This document shows positions 1-8,949 of a stretch of 64,000 bases of DNA, piece after piece (the stretch's first letter is position 1; the number at the start of each line of letters is the position of its first letter). The translations under genes were made by a program, and so were the position numbers. The notes beneath the pieces are model-generated. The model saw only the letters and a program-made list of their open reading frames with translations, searched no databases and was not told the DNA's origin. Location of the stretch: positions 289,195 to 353,194 of the forward strand of contig CAZYJR010000001.1 of the NCBI GenBank assembly GCA_964647905.1. The letters are read 5' to 3'. This DNA comes from CAZYJR01 sp964647905 (GTDB taxonomy: Bacteria; Desulfobacterota; DSM-4660; Desulfatiglandales; HGW-15).

Positions 1-157
1 CAAGACGCGAAGCCGGGGCACCGGCACCGGTGGCGAAACACTGCCATATTATTATTGAATACAAGAAACCGAGTCAAGGCAAAATCCGGCCCCTCCGGGG
101 GGACGGTGCCCCCCAAAGACCTTGTGTTTTGGAGAGCGCTGTTATACAAGCCTCGAC
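1..157. other. Window edge, no gene assigned
   Basis: No protein family could be recognised here. One plus-strand frame is open from the window edge and closes in a TGA that overlaps the cmk ATG as ATGA, which would fit the end of an upstream gene, but the roughly 50 readable residues look like no family I know. The stretch just before cmk has runs of G and C that could form secondary structure. Confidence 0.3.
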
Positions 158-844
158 ATGAAAAAAGAAGGCGGGGAGCACGAGGTCATTGCAATAGACG
201 GCCCGGCCGGATCGGGCAAGAGCACGGTCAGCCGCATTCTCGCCCGAAGGCTGGGCTACGTGTACCTGGATACCGGCGCCATTTACCGTGCAGCGGCCCT
301 TGCGGCCTGCCGCCGGGGTTTGGACCTGGATGACGGTCCCGGATTGGGGCGGCTTTGCAGGGAGCTGGATATCGTCTTGGCCACCGATGAGGCGGGGGAT
401 TCGGTGTTCCTGGGCGGGGAGGACGTGAGCGCGGCCATTCGCTGTCCTGAGATGGACATGCTCTCTTCAAGGGTCTCGGCCGTAAAGGAGGTGCGAACGG
501 CCATGACCGAAGTCCAGCGGCGCCTGGCGAGGGCCGGGAGCGGTGTGGTGGCCGAGGGCAGGGACATGGGCACTGTGGTCTTCCCTGAGGCTCGAGACAA
601 GTTCTATCTGACGGCGCCCCGGCGGGTGAGGGCCGAACGGAGGTACCTCGAGCGAAAGGGCCGGGGTGAAGACGTCGCGCTTGAAGAGGTGGAGGCCGAA
701 CTCCAATTGCGTGACCGCCAGGACGAGACCAGGTCCATAGCCCCGCTTCGCGCAGCCCATGACGCCATGGTCCTGGATACCTCGGGGATGAGCCCCGAGG
801 AGGTGGCGGATGCGATCGTATCGCGGATCAGGGCCCATCAATAG
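158..844 (+). CDS. cmk: Cytidylate kinase
   Basis: Phosphorylates CMP and dCMP with ATP in pyrimidine nucleotide supply; cytosolic. The N-terminus carries the P-loop IDGPAGSGKST, followed by YLDTGAIYRA of the CMP-binding region. The EGRDMGTVVFPEA segment and the RDRQDETRSIAPL stretch near residue 190 are also typical of Cmk. The 228-residue product is a normal length. I placed the start at the ATG that gives MKKEGG directly before the P-loop; an upstream TTG would add twelve residues that do not look like the family. The gene precedes rpsA, a very common bacterial order that supports both assignments. Confidence 0.95.
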   Translation: MKKEGGEHEVIAIDGPAGSGKSTVSRILARRLGYVYLDTGAIYRAAALAACRRGLDLDDGPGLGRLCRELDIVLATDEAGDSVFLGGEDVSAAIRCPEMDMLSSRVSAVKEVRTAMTEVQRRLARAGSGVVAEGRDMGTVVFPEARDKFYLTAPRRVRAERRYLERKGRGEDVALEEVEAELQLRDRQDETRSIAPLRAAHDAMVLDTSGMSPEEVADAIVSRIRAHQ

Positions 845-928
845 CGCCCTCCGATGAATGAGTCCCGGCTGCGCGCGGCAGGAGCCAAAAAACATGCCCG
901 GTCAGTGCTTCAAGGGCTCATTTGCGGG

Positions 929-957
929 TTGAAATCGATATGAATATCTGATAGGGA
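929..957 (+). promoter_or_regulatory. Possible promoter ahead of rpsA
   Basis: TTGAAA and TAGGGA lie 17 bases apart in the AT-richer gap between cmk and rpsA, with a further TATATA stretch near 967. The -10 match is poor. The leader between here and the rpsA start could host the translational autocontrol known for S1 in enterobacteria, but nothing specific is visible. Confidence 0.25.
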
Positions 958-1015
958 AGACATTTTTATATACATCCCATGTGTGGGAGAAAAACTTGAG
1001 GGGGTAGCAACCTTG

Positions 1016-2911
1016 ATGGACAAATCAACCAACCAGACCGAGGATAACATCTTTGAGAACGCCGTTTCGGAGAGCGACCAATCCATGGGCTCCGGCAACC
1101 CGGGGGATGACCAAGGCGGTGACGCGGATTCAGGTGCACCGGCCGAGGGCAAGGAAGGACGGGCCGGAGAAGAAAAGAGCTTCATGGAGCTTTATGAAGA
1201 GAGCATGAAGAGCCCTCAGGAAGGAGACTTGGTCACTGGTGAGATTGTTCAGATCGACAAGGACTATGTGCTGGTGGATATCGGATACAAGTCCGAAGGG
1301 CAGATAGCCATAAACGAGTTCTTGGACCAGGACGGCAATCTCACCGCAGAAGTGGGCGACCAGGTGGACGTGCTCTTGGAGCGGCGGGAAGACGAGGACG
1401 GCCTGATAATCCTGTCCAAGGAGAAGGCCGCAAAGATCAAGGTGTGGGACAAGATCCGGGATATATACAAGAGCGATCAAACCATCAAGGGCCGCATAGT
1501 CTCCCGCATAAAGGGCGGCATGTCAGTGGATATCGGCCTGCAGGCGTTTCTCCCCGGCTCCCAGATCGATCTCAAACCCGTCCGCGACTTCGACTCCCTC
1601 ATAAACACCACCCACGAGTTCAAGATACTCAAGTACAACCGGCGCAGGGGCAACATAGTTCTCTCCAGGCGGGCCATACTGGAAGAGCAGAGGGCCGCGC
1701 AGAAGAAAGAGACCCTGAAGATCCTCGAGGAAGGTGCGGTCCTGGAAGGGACGGTGAAGAACATCACCGACTACGGCTTGTTCGTGGACCTGGGAGGAAT
1801 CGACGGGCTCTTGCACATCACGGACATGTCCTGGGGAAGGGTGGGCCACCCTTCCGAGATGTACAAGATCGGCGACCCCATTACCGTAAAGGTGCTCAAC
1901 TTCGATCCTGAGACAGAGAAGGTCTCCCTGGGGCTGAAGCAGCTCAAACCGGACCCGTGGACCGATGCGGATCAGAAATACCCCGTCGGCACCCGCATAA
2001 GAGGACGGGTGGTGAGCCTTGCCGATTACGGAGCATTCGTCGAGGTCGAAGAGGGTATCGAGGGGCTCATCCATATCTCCGAGATGTCGTGGACTCGCAA
2101 GATCAGGCATCCCTCGCAGGTGGTCAAGGTGGGTGACGAGGTGGAGGCCGAGGTCTTGAACATTGACACCGAGGCCAAACGCATATCCCTCGGATTGAAA
2201 CAGACCGAGCCCAACCCCTGGGAGGTAATCGGAGAGAAGTACCCGGTGGGGACCATCATTCAAGGGAAGATTAAGAATATCACCGATTTCGGCGTATTCA
2301 TAGGGATCGACGAAGGCATCGATGGGCTGGTGCACATCTCGGATATCTCTTGGACCAAGAGGGTCAAGCATCCCTCGGAGATCTACAAGAAGGGCCAGGA
2401 GGTCCAGGCGGTGGTCCTGAACATCGACAAGGAGAACGAGCGGTTTTCCCTGGGCATCAAGCAGCTGGCCTCGGATCCCTGGGACGACGTGCCTGAAAAG
2501 TACCGCCCGGGAACCCGCATTACCGGCCGGGTGACCAATATCACGGACTTCGGCGTGTTTTTGGAGCTGGAAGAGGGGATTGAAGGGCTCATACACGTCT
2601 CGGAACTCAGCAAGGACAAGTCCGGAAACCCGCTCAGCCGTTTCAAGGTGGACGACGTGATCCAGGCCAAGGTGATCAACGTAAACCGCTCCGAGAAGAA
2701 GATCGGCCTGTCCGTAAGAAAGCTGGAGGAGGGGGACGAGAAAGAGATCTACACCAACTACCTCAACAGCAGGAGAGGAGCCACCTCCAATCTTGGGGAC
2801 CTCCTTAAGGAGGTCCAGAGTCAACAGGCCGAGGGCGAAGAGGAGGCCGGGCAAGACGACGCCGACCTTGACTCAGAGGAAGAAGAGCCCGAGTCCGAGC
2901 CCGGGCGCTGA
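1016..2911 (+). CDS. rpsA: 30S ribosomal protein S1
   Basis: Binds mRNA on the small ribosomal subunit and helps load structured messages. Six S1 RNA-binding repeats can be read in order. The last four have the typical G-x-F/V-V-x-L/I core (for example ITDYGLFVDLGG, LADYGAFVEVEE, ITDFGVFIGIDE, ITDFGVFLELEE), and the first two are more divergent, as usual. An acidic, low-complexity N-terminal extension of about 60 residues and an acidic Glu-rich tail flank the repeats. The ATG was chosen because GAGGGG sits 11 bases upstream; a TTG one codon earlier and a GTG at 983 are alternatives. sppA follows after 8 bases. Confidence 0.97.
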   Translation: MDKSTNQTEDNIFENAVSESDQSMGSGNPGDDQGGDADSGAPAEGKEGRAGEEKSFMELYEESMKSPQEGDLVTGEIVQIDKDYVLVDIGYKSEGQIAINEFLDQDGNLTAEVGDQVDVLLERREDEDGLIILSKEKAAKIKVWDKIRDIYKSDQTIKGRIVSRIKGGMSVDIGLQAFLPGSQIDLKPVRDFDSLINTTHEFKILKYNRRRGNIVLSRRAILEEQRAAQKKETLKILEEGAVLEGTVKNITDYGLFVDLGGIDGLLHITDMSWGRVGHPSEMYKIGDPITVKVLNFDPETEKVSLGLKQLKPDPWTDADQKYPVGTRIRGRVVSLADYGAFVEVEEGIEGLIHISEMSWTRKIRHPSQVVKVGDEVEAEVLNIDTEAKRISLGLKQTEPNPWEVIGEKYPVGTIIQGKIKNITDFGVFIGIDEGIDGLVHISDISWTKRVKHPSEIYKKGQEVQAVVLNIDKENERFSLGIKQLASDPWDDVPEKYRPGTRITGRVTNITDFGVFLELEEGIEGLIHVSELSKDKSGNPLSRFKVDDVIQAKVINVNRSEKKIGLSVRKLEEGDEKEIYTNYLNSRRGATSNLGDLLKEVQSQQAEGEEEAGQDDADLDSEEEEPESEPGR

Positions 2912-2919
2912 CCATCGCC

Positions 2920-3837
2920 ATGCAGGGGAAGCGAAGCCCTATACTGCCGGTGATCCTGATCCTGGTGGTCGCCGCGGTTTTCCTGTGGGGGAGCATGGCT
3001 GCCGTGTTTCTCCTGAGCGGCGCCTCCTCCCGGATACCCACCCTTTCACTGGGCCCAAAGATCGGCGTGATTCCCATCGAGGGGGCCATTGAAGAGTCCA
3101 GAGAGCTCCTTTCGCAGATCGTCCGCTTTCGGGAAGACTCTTCCATAAAGGCCATCATCCTGCGCGTCGACTCCCCTGGCGGACTGGTCGGACCCTCCCA
3201 GGAGATCCACAGGGAGATCCTGAAAACCAATAAAGAGAAGCACGTAGTGGTCTCTATGGGGGATGTGGCAGCCTCCGGAGGCTACTATATCGCCTCTGCC
3301 GCCGATAGGATAGTGGCTAACCCGGGCACTATAGTGGGCAGTATAGGCGTTATAATGGAGTTCCTGCAGCTCCAGGAGCTCTTGGACAAGGCGGGCGTGG
3401 GCCTGGAGGTGTTGAAGAGCGGGGAATTCAAGGACGTGGGCTCTCCGCACCGCGAGATGACTCCTCGGGAGAGAGAGCTCTTGATGGACTTGATAGTGGA
3501 CATCCAGGAGCAGTTCATACGAGCGGTGGCCCAGGGACGCGGCCTCCCTGTGGAGCGGGTCCGGGAGATAGCCGACGGAAGGGTTTTTTCAGGTTCCAGG
3601 GCCAAGGAGCTCGGCCTCGTGGACCACCTGGGAAATTTCAGGGACGCGGTGGACCTGGCAAATCGTCTGGGAGGGATCAGGGGGGAGGCGGAGCTGGTGT
3701 ATCCATCCAGGCCCGTAGCGGGATGGCTGGACTATATACTGGAAAACGCAGCCTCCGGGCTTTTCCGGGCGGTAAGCGGGCGCCTTCAGACACGGCTGGA
3801 GTACAGGTGGCAGGGCTTGCCCCGGTCCAGCCAATGA
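2920..3837 (+). CDS. sppA: Signal peptide peptidase SppA
   Basis: Membrane serine protease of the S49 family that degrades cleaved signal peptides. One N-terminal membrane anchor (about residues 8-32) is followed by a single protease domain, as in the short bacillus-type enzyme. VDSPGG forms the oxyanion region. Ser119 in DVAASGGYY is the expected nucleophile, and Lys171 in SGEFKD, 52 residues later, is the expected general base, matching the spacing of the B. subtilis enzyme. It is probably co-transcribed with rpsA. The gene ends 6 bases from the converging YciO-type gene. Confidence 0.93.
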   Translation: MQGKRSPILPVILILVVAAVFLWGSMAAVFLLSGASSRIPTLSLGPKIGVIPIEGAIEESRELLSQIVRFREDSSIKAIILRVDSPGGLVGPSQEIHREILKTNKEKHVVVSMGDVAASGGYYIASAADRIVANPGTIVGSIGVIMEFLQLQELLDKAGVGLEVLKSGEFKDVGSPHREMTPRERELLMDLIVDIQEQFIRAVAQGRGLPVERVREIADGRVFSGSRAKELGLVDHLGNFRDAVDLANRLGGIRGEAELVYPSRPVAGWLDYILENAASGLFRAVSGRLQTRLEYRWQGLPRSSQ

Positions 3838-3843
3838 TCCGGC

Positions 3844-4434
3844 CTAGAGAAGGCTGCTCACGTCGCCCTTTCCTTCCCTTATGATCTCCGGGGCGTCGCC
3901 TATCAAAGATACCACGGTGGAAGGGCTCGGATAGAGCGGGCCGCCGTCTATCACCGCGTCCAGGTGGGGGCGGTAGGCCTCTTCAATGGACGCGGGGTCG
4001 TCATACCCGGCGCTTGTGCTTATAACGGGCCGGCCGAGCGTCCTCACCACCGCCAGGCAGATCCGGTTATCCGGGACCCTTATCCCCACAGTCTTTCGCT
4101 TGGCCAGCATTATCTTTGGGACCAACTTGGTCCCTTCCAGGACAAAGGTGTAAGGCCCGGGCAAGAGCCTTTTCATGGTCTTGTAGGCATAGTTGGAGAC
4201 CTTTGCATACCGGCTGATCTCCTTGAGGCTGTCGCACACAATGGAAAAGGGTTGCTTAAGCGGACGGTTCTTGAGCCGATGAATCTGTTGGATCCCTCTC
4301 TTGTTGAGGAGGTCGCACCCTATTCCGTAAAAGGTGTCTGTGGGGTAGGCGATCAGCCCCCCTTGCTCAAGGATGTCGGCCACGCGCTTTATCAGCCGCT
4401 GCTGGGGGTTTTCAGGGTTTATGGAGAGAATCAT
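3844..4434 (-). CDS. YciO/Sua5-family protein
   Basis: Member of the YrdC/Sua5 fold that in Sua5 and TsaC makes threonylcarbamoyl-AMP for tRNA t6A; YciO paralogues bind RNA and have a less certain role. The start MILSINPENPQQRLIK matches the YciO N-terminus as I recall it, so the start is well fixed. GGLIAYPTDTFYGIGCD and KNRPLKQPFSIV are the nucleotide-binding segments, and the STSAGYDDPAS motif follows. At 196 residues there is no C-terminal Sua5 domain. It is divergent from the prepilin peptidase gene. The predicted promoter lies so close that its mRNA may be leaderless. Confidence 0.85.
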   Translation of the reverse strand: MILSINPENPQQRLIKRVADILEQGGLIAYPTDTFYGIGCDLLNKRGIQQIHRLKNRPLKQPFSIVCDSLKEISRYAKVSNYAYKTMKRLLPGPYTFVLEGTKLVPKIMLAKRKTVGIRVPDNRICLAVVRTLGRPVISTSAGYDDPASIEEAYRPHLDAVIDGGPLYPSPSTVVSLIGDAPEIIREGKGDVSSLL

Positions 4435-4441
4435 GGATCGG

Positions 4442-4471
4442 ATTCTAGCCGCAAGAGACTCGGGGTGTCAA
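4442..4471 (-). promoter_or_regulatory. Promoter of the YciO-type gene
   Basis: Read on the minus strand, TTGACA and TAGAAT are separated by 18 bases. Only 7 bases lie between the -10 element and the ATG, so transcription would start at or next to the start codon, leaving no room for a ribosome binding site. Confidence 0.6.
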
Positions 4472-4499
4472 CAGGCGGCCGGTACCCGGGGGTGATACA

Positions 4500-5276
4500 T
4501 TGAGTGCGGACGGTCTGACGGCGCTGTTCTCTTTTCTGTTCGGTCTGGTGCTGGGGAGCTTCCTGAACGTCTGTATCGAGCGGCTGCCCAAGGGGCGGTC
4601 GGTGGTGCGGCCCGCATCCGCCTGCCCTGAATGCGGCTCGGCCATACGCTTCTACGACAATATACCGCTCCTGAGTTACCTGGTCTTAAGGGGCAGATGC
4701 AGGAGCTGCGGCCGGGTGATCTCTCCCAGGTACCCTTTGGTGGAGCTGATCACAGGGCTGCTGAGCGTGGCCCTGATCGCCGAATATGGCGCCGGGCCCT
4801 CATTCCTGTTCTACTTGGGCTTTGTCTCCGTGCTCATAGTGGTGAGCTTCATAGACCTCAGGCACCAGATCATCCCGGATGTGCTCTCCATTCCCGGGGT
4901 CTTGACCGGGCTGGCCTTTTCCCTGACTCCGTGGGGCGGGCCGGCCTGGCCCGAGGCCCTGGTGGGGGCCGTAGCCGGAGGAGGCTTCCTGCTGGCCGTG
5001 GCACTGGTCTTCGAGCGCCTGACAGGAAAGGAAGGAATGGGTTTCGGTGATGTGAAGCTGCTCGCCATGATAGGGGCTTGGCTGGGGTGGAGGGCCCTGC
5101 CTTTCGTTGTGTTGATTTCTTCCCTGGCAGGGATATTAATAGGCGGGGGCGCGCTGCTCCTCGCGCGAAGGGGATTGAGGGTGCGGATCCCTTTCGGGCC
5201 GTTCTTGGCCCTGGGGTCGCTGATACACTTCTTCTTCGGGCGCGAGCTGCTTCAGTTCTATCTCGGGTTTGTCTGA
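4500..5276 (+). CDS. pilD: Prepilin peptidase (type IV leader peptidase)
   Basis: Inner-membrane aspartic protease that cleaves and N-methylates type IV prepilins and type II pseudopilins. After a first membrane segment come two CxxC pairs (CPEC and CRSC) flanking SYLVLRGR, the zinc-binding part of the N-methylase domain. The two catalytic aspartates are in SFIDLRHQIIPD and GMGFGDVKLLAM, the latter being the GxGD motif. Several hydrophobic segments complete a normal 258-residue enzyme. The TTG start follows a GGGGGTGAT Shine-Dalgarno-like stretch. No pilin or secretion genes are nearby; the next genes are a two-component pair. Confidence 0.93.
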   Translation: MSADGLTALFSFLFGLVLGSFLNVCIERLPKGRSVVRPASACPECGSAIRFYDNIPLLSYLVLRGRCRSCGRVISPRYPLVELITGLLSVALIAEYGAGPSFLFYLGFVSVLIVVSFIDLRHQIIPDVLSIPGVLTGLAFSLTPWGGPAWPEALVGAVAGGGFLLAVALVFERLTGKEGMGFGDVKLLAMIGAWLGWRALPFVVLISSLAGILIGGGALLLARRGLRVRIPFGPFLALGSLIHFFFGRELLQFYLGFV

Positions 5277-5300
5277 GAATCTCTCTCCGGAGGCTTTTTC

Positions 5301-6857
5301 TTGCGCCTGCAGCGTTTCAGCCTCAGGGCCGGGGTCGTCGCCCAATTGAGTCTTCTTATAGCCGCGGCCATGATCCTGGGCGACCTGGTCATGGTTCGTT
5401 TTGCGGCCCGGGACCTGATCCGGGCCAAAGTGGAGGCGGGCCGGCTGTTGGTCCGTTCCCTGGAGTCGATCATCGCAGGCGCACCCGGACTGGGGGGCCG
5501 AGCCCCGGCGCTCACGGCCGGCCCATACGGGTTGGAAGTGCTCTTGGAGGCCTCGGGGTATGAGGGGTGCGTGATGGTGGACACGGACGGCCGCGAGGTG
5601 TTTACTGCGGGCGGAACCGGGAAGAAAGAGGAGGCGGCCCTCCGGGGGGCGCTGGGGGCCCTTCAGGCCGGTGGGGAGTCGGTGGACTTTGCGGGCAGGA
5701 CCTGGGCCGTGGTTTGGACCGGTCCCGAGTACGTCCGGGTCTGCTCTCCTGTCCGCGCCGGCGGCAGGGTCATCGGAGGGGTCTGCACTTATTCTTCACT
5801 GGATCCGGTCTACGCGCGGCTTCGCGGATCCCAGAAGATCATGGCGGTCTACATACTCCTGGATACCTTGGTCCTGGCCCTGGCCGGGCTGTATCTGTTG
5901 TCGCGCAGCGTGGTGGGCCCGATCCGCCGGTTGGTGGAGAAGACCGAGGAATATCGGGGCGGTGAGTTCTCCGTGTCCCTGGAGGCGGCCTCGGGAAGTG
6001 AAATCGGGCTCCTGTCGCGCTCCATCGGGAACATGCTGAGACGCCTGGAACAGAACGAGAAAGCCCTGAAGGAGAACATCGCCTCCCTTGAGCAGGCCAA
6101 CGAGGAGCTCAGGCAGGCCCGGGAGGAGACAATAAGATCGGAGAAGTTGGCCTCGGTGGGCCGCTTAGCCGCAGGGATCGCACACGAGATCGGCAATCCG
6201 TTGGGCATAATCCTGGGATACCTTGAGCTGATCAGGAGCCACGAGCTGGGGGAGGAGGAGAAGGCGGACTTCCTGCAGCGGGTGGAGGCGGAGATAACCA
6301 GAATCAATACCACGATAAGAAATCTCCTGGATTTCTCCAGGGCCTCGGACGCCCCGGAGCAGCGGCTCGCCCTGCACGGCGTCATAATGGAGACAGCCGG
6401 GATGCTGAGCCCCCAACCGGGCTTCCGGGACAAGCCGGTTGATCTTTCACTGGACGCGGAGAGCGACCAGGTGTGGGGCGACCGCAGCCGGTTGAAGCAG
6501 GTGTTCTTGAATCTTCTGATGAACGCGGCGGACGCCCTGTCGGAAAGAAGCCCGGAGACCGGTGAAGGGCCTCGAATTTCTATAAGTACGAGGGTCAAGG
6601 GCGAGAGGATAGAGGCGGCCGTCACGGACAACGGTCCGGGCATTCCCTGCGAGGACATGGACAAGGTGTTCGACCCATTTTACACTACCAAGGAGCCGGG
6701 AAAGGGCACCGGCTTGGGGCTGTCGGTGAGCCACAGAATAGTGGAGGATCTGGGGGGGGAGATGCGCGTTGAAAGCGCCTTGGGCCGGGGCACTACAGTG
6801 GTCGTCCTGCTGCCCTTGGACCGGGAGGCCTCCACCGGGGGGACGGGCTCGCTATGA
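5301..6857 (+). CDS. Membrane sensor histidine kinase
   Basis: Autophosphorylating sensor with an N-terminal membrane segment (about residues 11-33), an extracytoplasmic sensing region, a second membrane segment (about 180-202), HAMP, a short coiled coil, the dimerisation/phosphoacceptor domain with His295 in AAGIAHEIGNP, and a GHKL ATPase domain with DNGPGIP and GTGLGLSVS motifs. The TTG start has GGAGG seven bases upstream. The stop overlaps the next gene as ATGA, so it is translationally coupled to the sigma-54 regulator, its obvious partner. The stimulus is unknown. Its position behind pilD resembles PilS-like arrangements, but this is only suggestive. Confidence 0.92.
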   Translation: MRLQRFSLRAGVVAQLSLLIAAAMILGDLVMVRFAARDLIRAKVEAGRLLVRSLESIIAGAPGLGGRAPALTAGPYGLEVLLEASGYEGCVMVDTDGREVFTAGGTGKKEEAALRGALGALQAGGESVDFAGRTWAVVWTGPEYVRVCSPVRAGGRVIGGVCTYSSLDPVYARLRGSQKIMAVYILLDTLVLALAGLYLLSRSVVGPIRRLVEKTEEYRGGEFSVSLEAASGSEIGLLSRSIGNMLRRLEQNEKALKENIASLEQANEELRQAREETIRSEKLASVGRLAAGIAHEIGNPLGIILGYLELIRSHELGEEEKADFLQRVEAEITRINTTIRNLLDFSRASDAPEQRLALHGVIMETAGMLSPQPGFRDKPVDLSLDAESDQVWGDRSRLKQVFLNLLMNAADALSERSPETGEGPRISISTRVKGERIEAAVTDNGPGIPCEDMDKVFDPFYTTKEPGKGTGLGLSVSHRIVEDLGGEMRVESALGRGTTVVVLLPLDREASTGGTGSL

Positions 6858-8227
6858 GGCGGAAGCGTGTGCTGGTAATAGACGACGAGAGCAACATGCG
6901 TCATATGCTCTCGATACTGCTCGGCAAGGCCGGCTACGAGGTGGAGGCGGCCGCGGACGGGCTCGAGGGGCTGTCCCTGATGGAAGCGGCATCATTTGAT
7001 TACGTCCTGTGCGACCTGCGCATGCCCCGGATGGATGGGATGAGCTTCCTGCGGTCGGCGCGCGACCGTTTTCCCGAGGCCACTTTCATAATGATGAGTG
7101 CGTACGGCAGCCTGGACTCGGCCGTAGCCGCCATGAAGGAAGGCGCATACGACTATGTGTCAAAGCCCTTCAAGAGCGACGAGATACTCCTGACCCTCAA
7201 GAAGGCGGACGAGAGGGAGAGGCTGAAGGCCGAGAACATCAGGCTCCAGGACCGCATCAGGAGGCTGGAAGCGGAGCACGCCTGCGGGGATATCCTCGGC
7301 CGGAGCGACTCCATGGGACGGGTCTTGGAGCTGGTGAGGCGGGTGGCCGATCACAAGACCACCGTGCTGGTCACCGGTGAGAGCGGCACCGGGAAGGAGC
7401 TGGTGGCCAAGGCCATTCATTCGGCAGGGCCCAGGGCGGGCGGACCCATGGTATCCATCAATTGCGGGGGCATTCCGGAGACCCTGCTGGAGAGCGAGCT
7501 CTTCGGCTACCGAAAGGGGGCCTTCACCGATGCGGTCCGGGACAAACCGGGCCTGTTTTCCCAAGCTCACGGGGGCACCATCTTCCTGGACGAGATCGGC
7601 GAGCTGCCGCTGGCCCTCCAGGTAAAGCTGCTCAGGGTCCTCCAGGAGGAGGAGGTCACCCCGCTCGGGTCAACCAAGACCACCAGGATCGATGTGCGGG
7701 TCATTGCGGCCACGGGCAGGAACCTCCAGAAAGAGGTGGGCGAGGGCAGGTTCAGGGAAGATCTCTTCTATCGCATCCATGTGATGCCCATCCACCTGCC
7801 CCCGCTCAGGGAAAGGAGGGGCGACATCCCTTTGCTCGCCGAGCATTTCCTGGAGCGGTTCAACATCAAGCTGGGAAAGGAGGTGGAGGGCCTGACCTCT
7901 GAAGCGACGGCGGCCCTGGTGCGTTACGACTGGCCCGGCAACGTGAGGGAGCTGGAAAACGTAATGGAGCGGGCGGTGCTCCTGGCCGGCGATAATCGGA
8001 TCACGCCCGCTGACCTCCCGCCCTCCATGAGCTCGGAGAAGCGGGGCCCCCGCTGCGAGCCCCCCGAGGACTCGCTCTCGATAAAGGTGGCGACGCGGCG
8101 GCTGGAGCGGGATCTCATCAGCCGCGCGCTCGAGCTGACCGGAGGAAATCGGTCAAAGGCCGCCAGGATCCTGGAGATCAGCCGCCCGGTCCTGCTCGGC
8201 AAGATCCGGGACTACCAGCTGGATTGA
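6854..8227 (+). CDS. Sigma-54-dependent response regulator
   Basis: NtrC-family activator: receiver domain with phosphoacceptor Asp54 (CDLRMPRMDG), AAA+ domain with Walker A GESGTGKE and Walker B GTIFLDEIGEL, and a Fis-type helix-turn-helix at the C-terminus (TGGNRSKAARILEIS). The sigma-54 contact loop reads GAFTDA, where most members have GAFTGA. The arginine-rich segment FREDLFYRI is present. It should activate RpoN promoters in response to the upstream kinase. The last 50 bases overlap the 3' end of the converging comB gene. Confidence 0.94.
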   Translation: MRRKRVLVIDDESNMRHMLSILLGKAGYEVEAAADGLEGLSLMEAASFDYVLCDLRMPRMDGMSFLRSARDRFPEATFIMMSAYGSLDSAVAAMKEGAYDYVSKPFKSDEILLTLKKADERERLKAENIRLQDRIRRLEAEHACGDILGRSDSMGRVLELVRRVADHKTTVLVTGESGTGKELVAKAIHSAGPRAGGPMVSINCGGIPETLLESELFGYRKGAFTDAVRDKPGLFSQAHGGTIFLDEIGELPLALQVKLLRVLQEEEVTPLGSTKTTRIDVRVIAATGRNLQKEVGEGRFREDLFYRIHVMPIHLPPLRERRGDIPLLAEHFLERFNIKLGKEVEGLTSEATAALVRYDWPGNVRELENVMERAVLLAGDNRITPADLPPSMSSEKRGPRCEPPEDSLSIKVATRRLERDLISRALELTGGNRSKAARILEISRPVLLGKIRDYQLD

Positions 8228-8939
8228 CGGCCCCGGGAGCGTCGATCCTTCGGACAGCGATCCATTCCCCCTTCTCCTTGCCGGCCTCCAGGGCGAAGTC
8301 GAAAAGATCCCGCTGCAGGCACAGGACCGGGTCCTCGGGAGGCAGGTGCGGGCTCTCACGGTGGAGGAACTTCCGGGCGGTGGGCTGGAAAAGGACCTTT
8401 GAAAGGGCGGCCACGGGGTCAAAGGGGCGCCCGATAAGGAGGTGCTGCAGATAGTCCGCGCAGGCCTCGTCTTCGGGCGCCTCCCTTTGGGCTCGGTCTC
8501 CCATGGCAACCAGGGTCACCAAGGCGGGCGCCTGCGCCTCTATGTGCCGCGCAGTGGCCCTGGCCGTGACAAAGCTCCCCAGCAGGACCCGGTCTGCAAG
8601 CTCGAGGGCCGCAGCCGCCCCGGTGACCCCGGCGGTGGTTCTGTGAACAACCGTCTTGCCGCCGAAGACCCGCTCCCCGAGTGAGAGGATCTCGCTCGGG
8701 GAATTGCCCGCGTCGGCCGAATCCAGGGGGACCTCGTTCACCTCGCCCACCAGGACCCACTCAGGGTTTTCCCTTCGCAGGCGGGAGGCCCTGTCCGGGT
8801 CCGCCTCCAGGAGCACCCGGCGGGCGCCGAGGTAAAAGAAAAGCGGTGCGCAGGTGAAGGCCCGGAAGACGTCTATGATGACCACGATGCCCCTCGCCCG
8901 GGCTGCGCCGGCGGCCAGCCTGGTCCTTGTCAGCTCCAT
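8178..8939 (-). CDS. comB: 2-phosphosulfolactate phosphatase family protein
   Basis: ComB removes phosphate from 2-phosphosulfolactate to give sulfolactate, a step first described in coenzyme M biosynthesis; homologues occur in many bacteria where the product's use is less clear. Recognisable segments are IVVIIDVFRAFT, VLVGEVNEVPLDSADAGNSPSE and TVVHRTTAGVTG, which match the family. The 253-residue length is normal, with a low-complexity C-terminus (GSPGSCRAGPGG) that may reflect the overlap with the regulator gene. It lies 10 bases after asnS in the same direction. No phosphosulfolactate synthase gene is in the window. Confidence 0.8.
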   Translation of the reverse strand: MELTRTRLAAGAARARGIVVIIDVFRAFTCAPLFFYLGARRVLLEADPDRASRLRRENPEWVLVGEVNEVPLDSADAGNSPSEILSLGERVFGGKTVVHRTTAGVTGAAAALELADRVLLGSFVTARATARHIEAQAPALVTLVAMGDRAQREAPEDEACADYLQHLLIGRPFDPVAALSKVLFQPTARKFLHRESPHLPPEDPVLCLQRDLFDFALEAGKEKGEWIAVRRIDAPGAVNPAGSPGSCRAGPGG

Positions 8940-8949
8940 GCGCAGGCCC

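Noticed and set aside
1523..2854. Long open frame on the strand opposite rpsA
   Set aside because: It is a mirror of the S1 repeats in a GC-rich gene, with no family features; rpsA is unambiguous.
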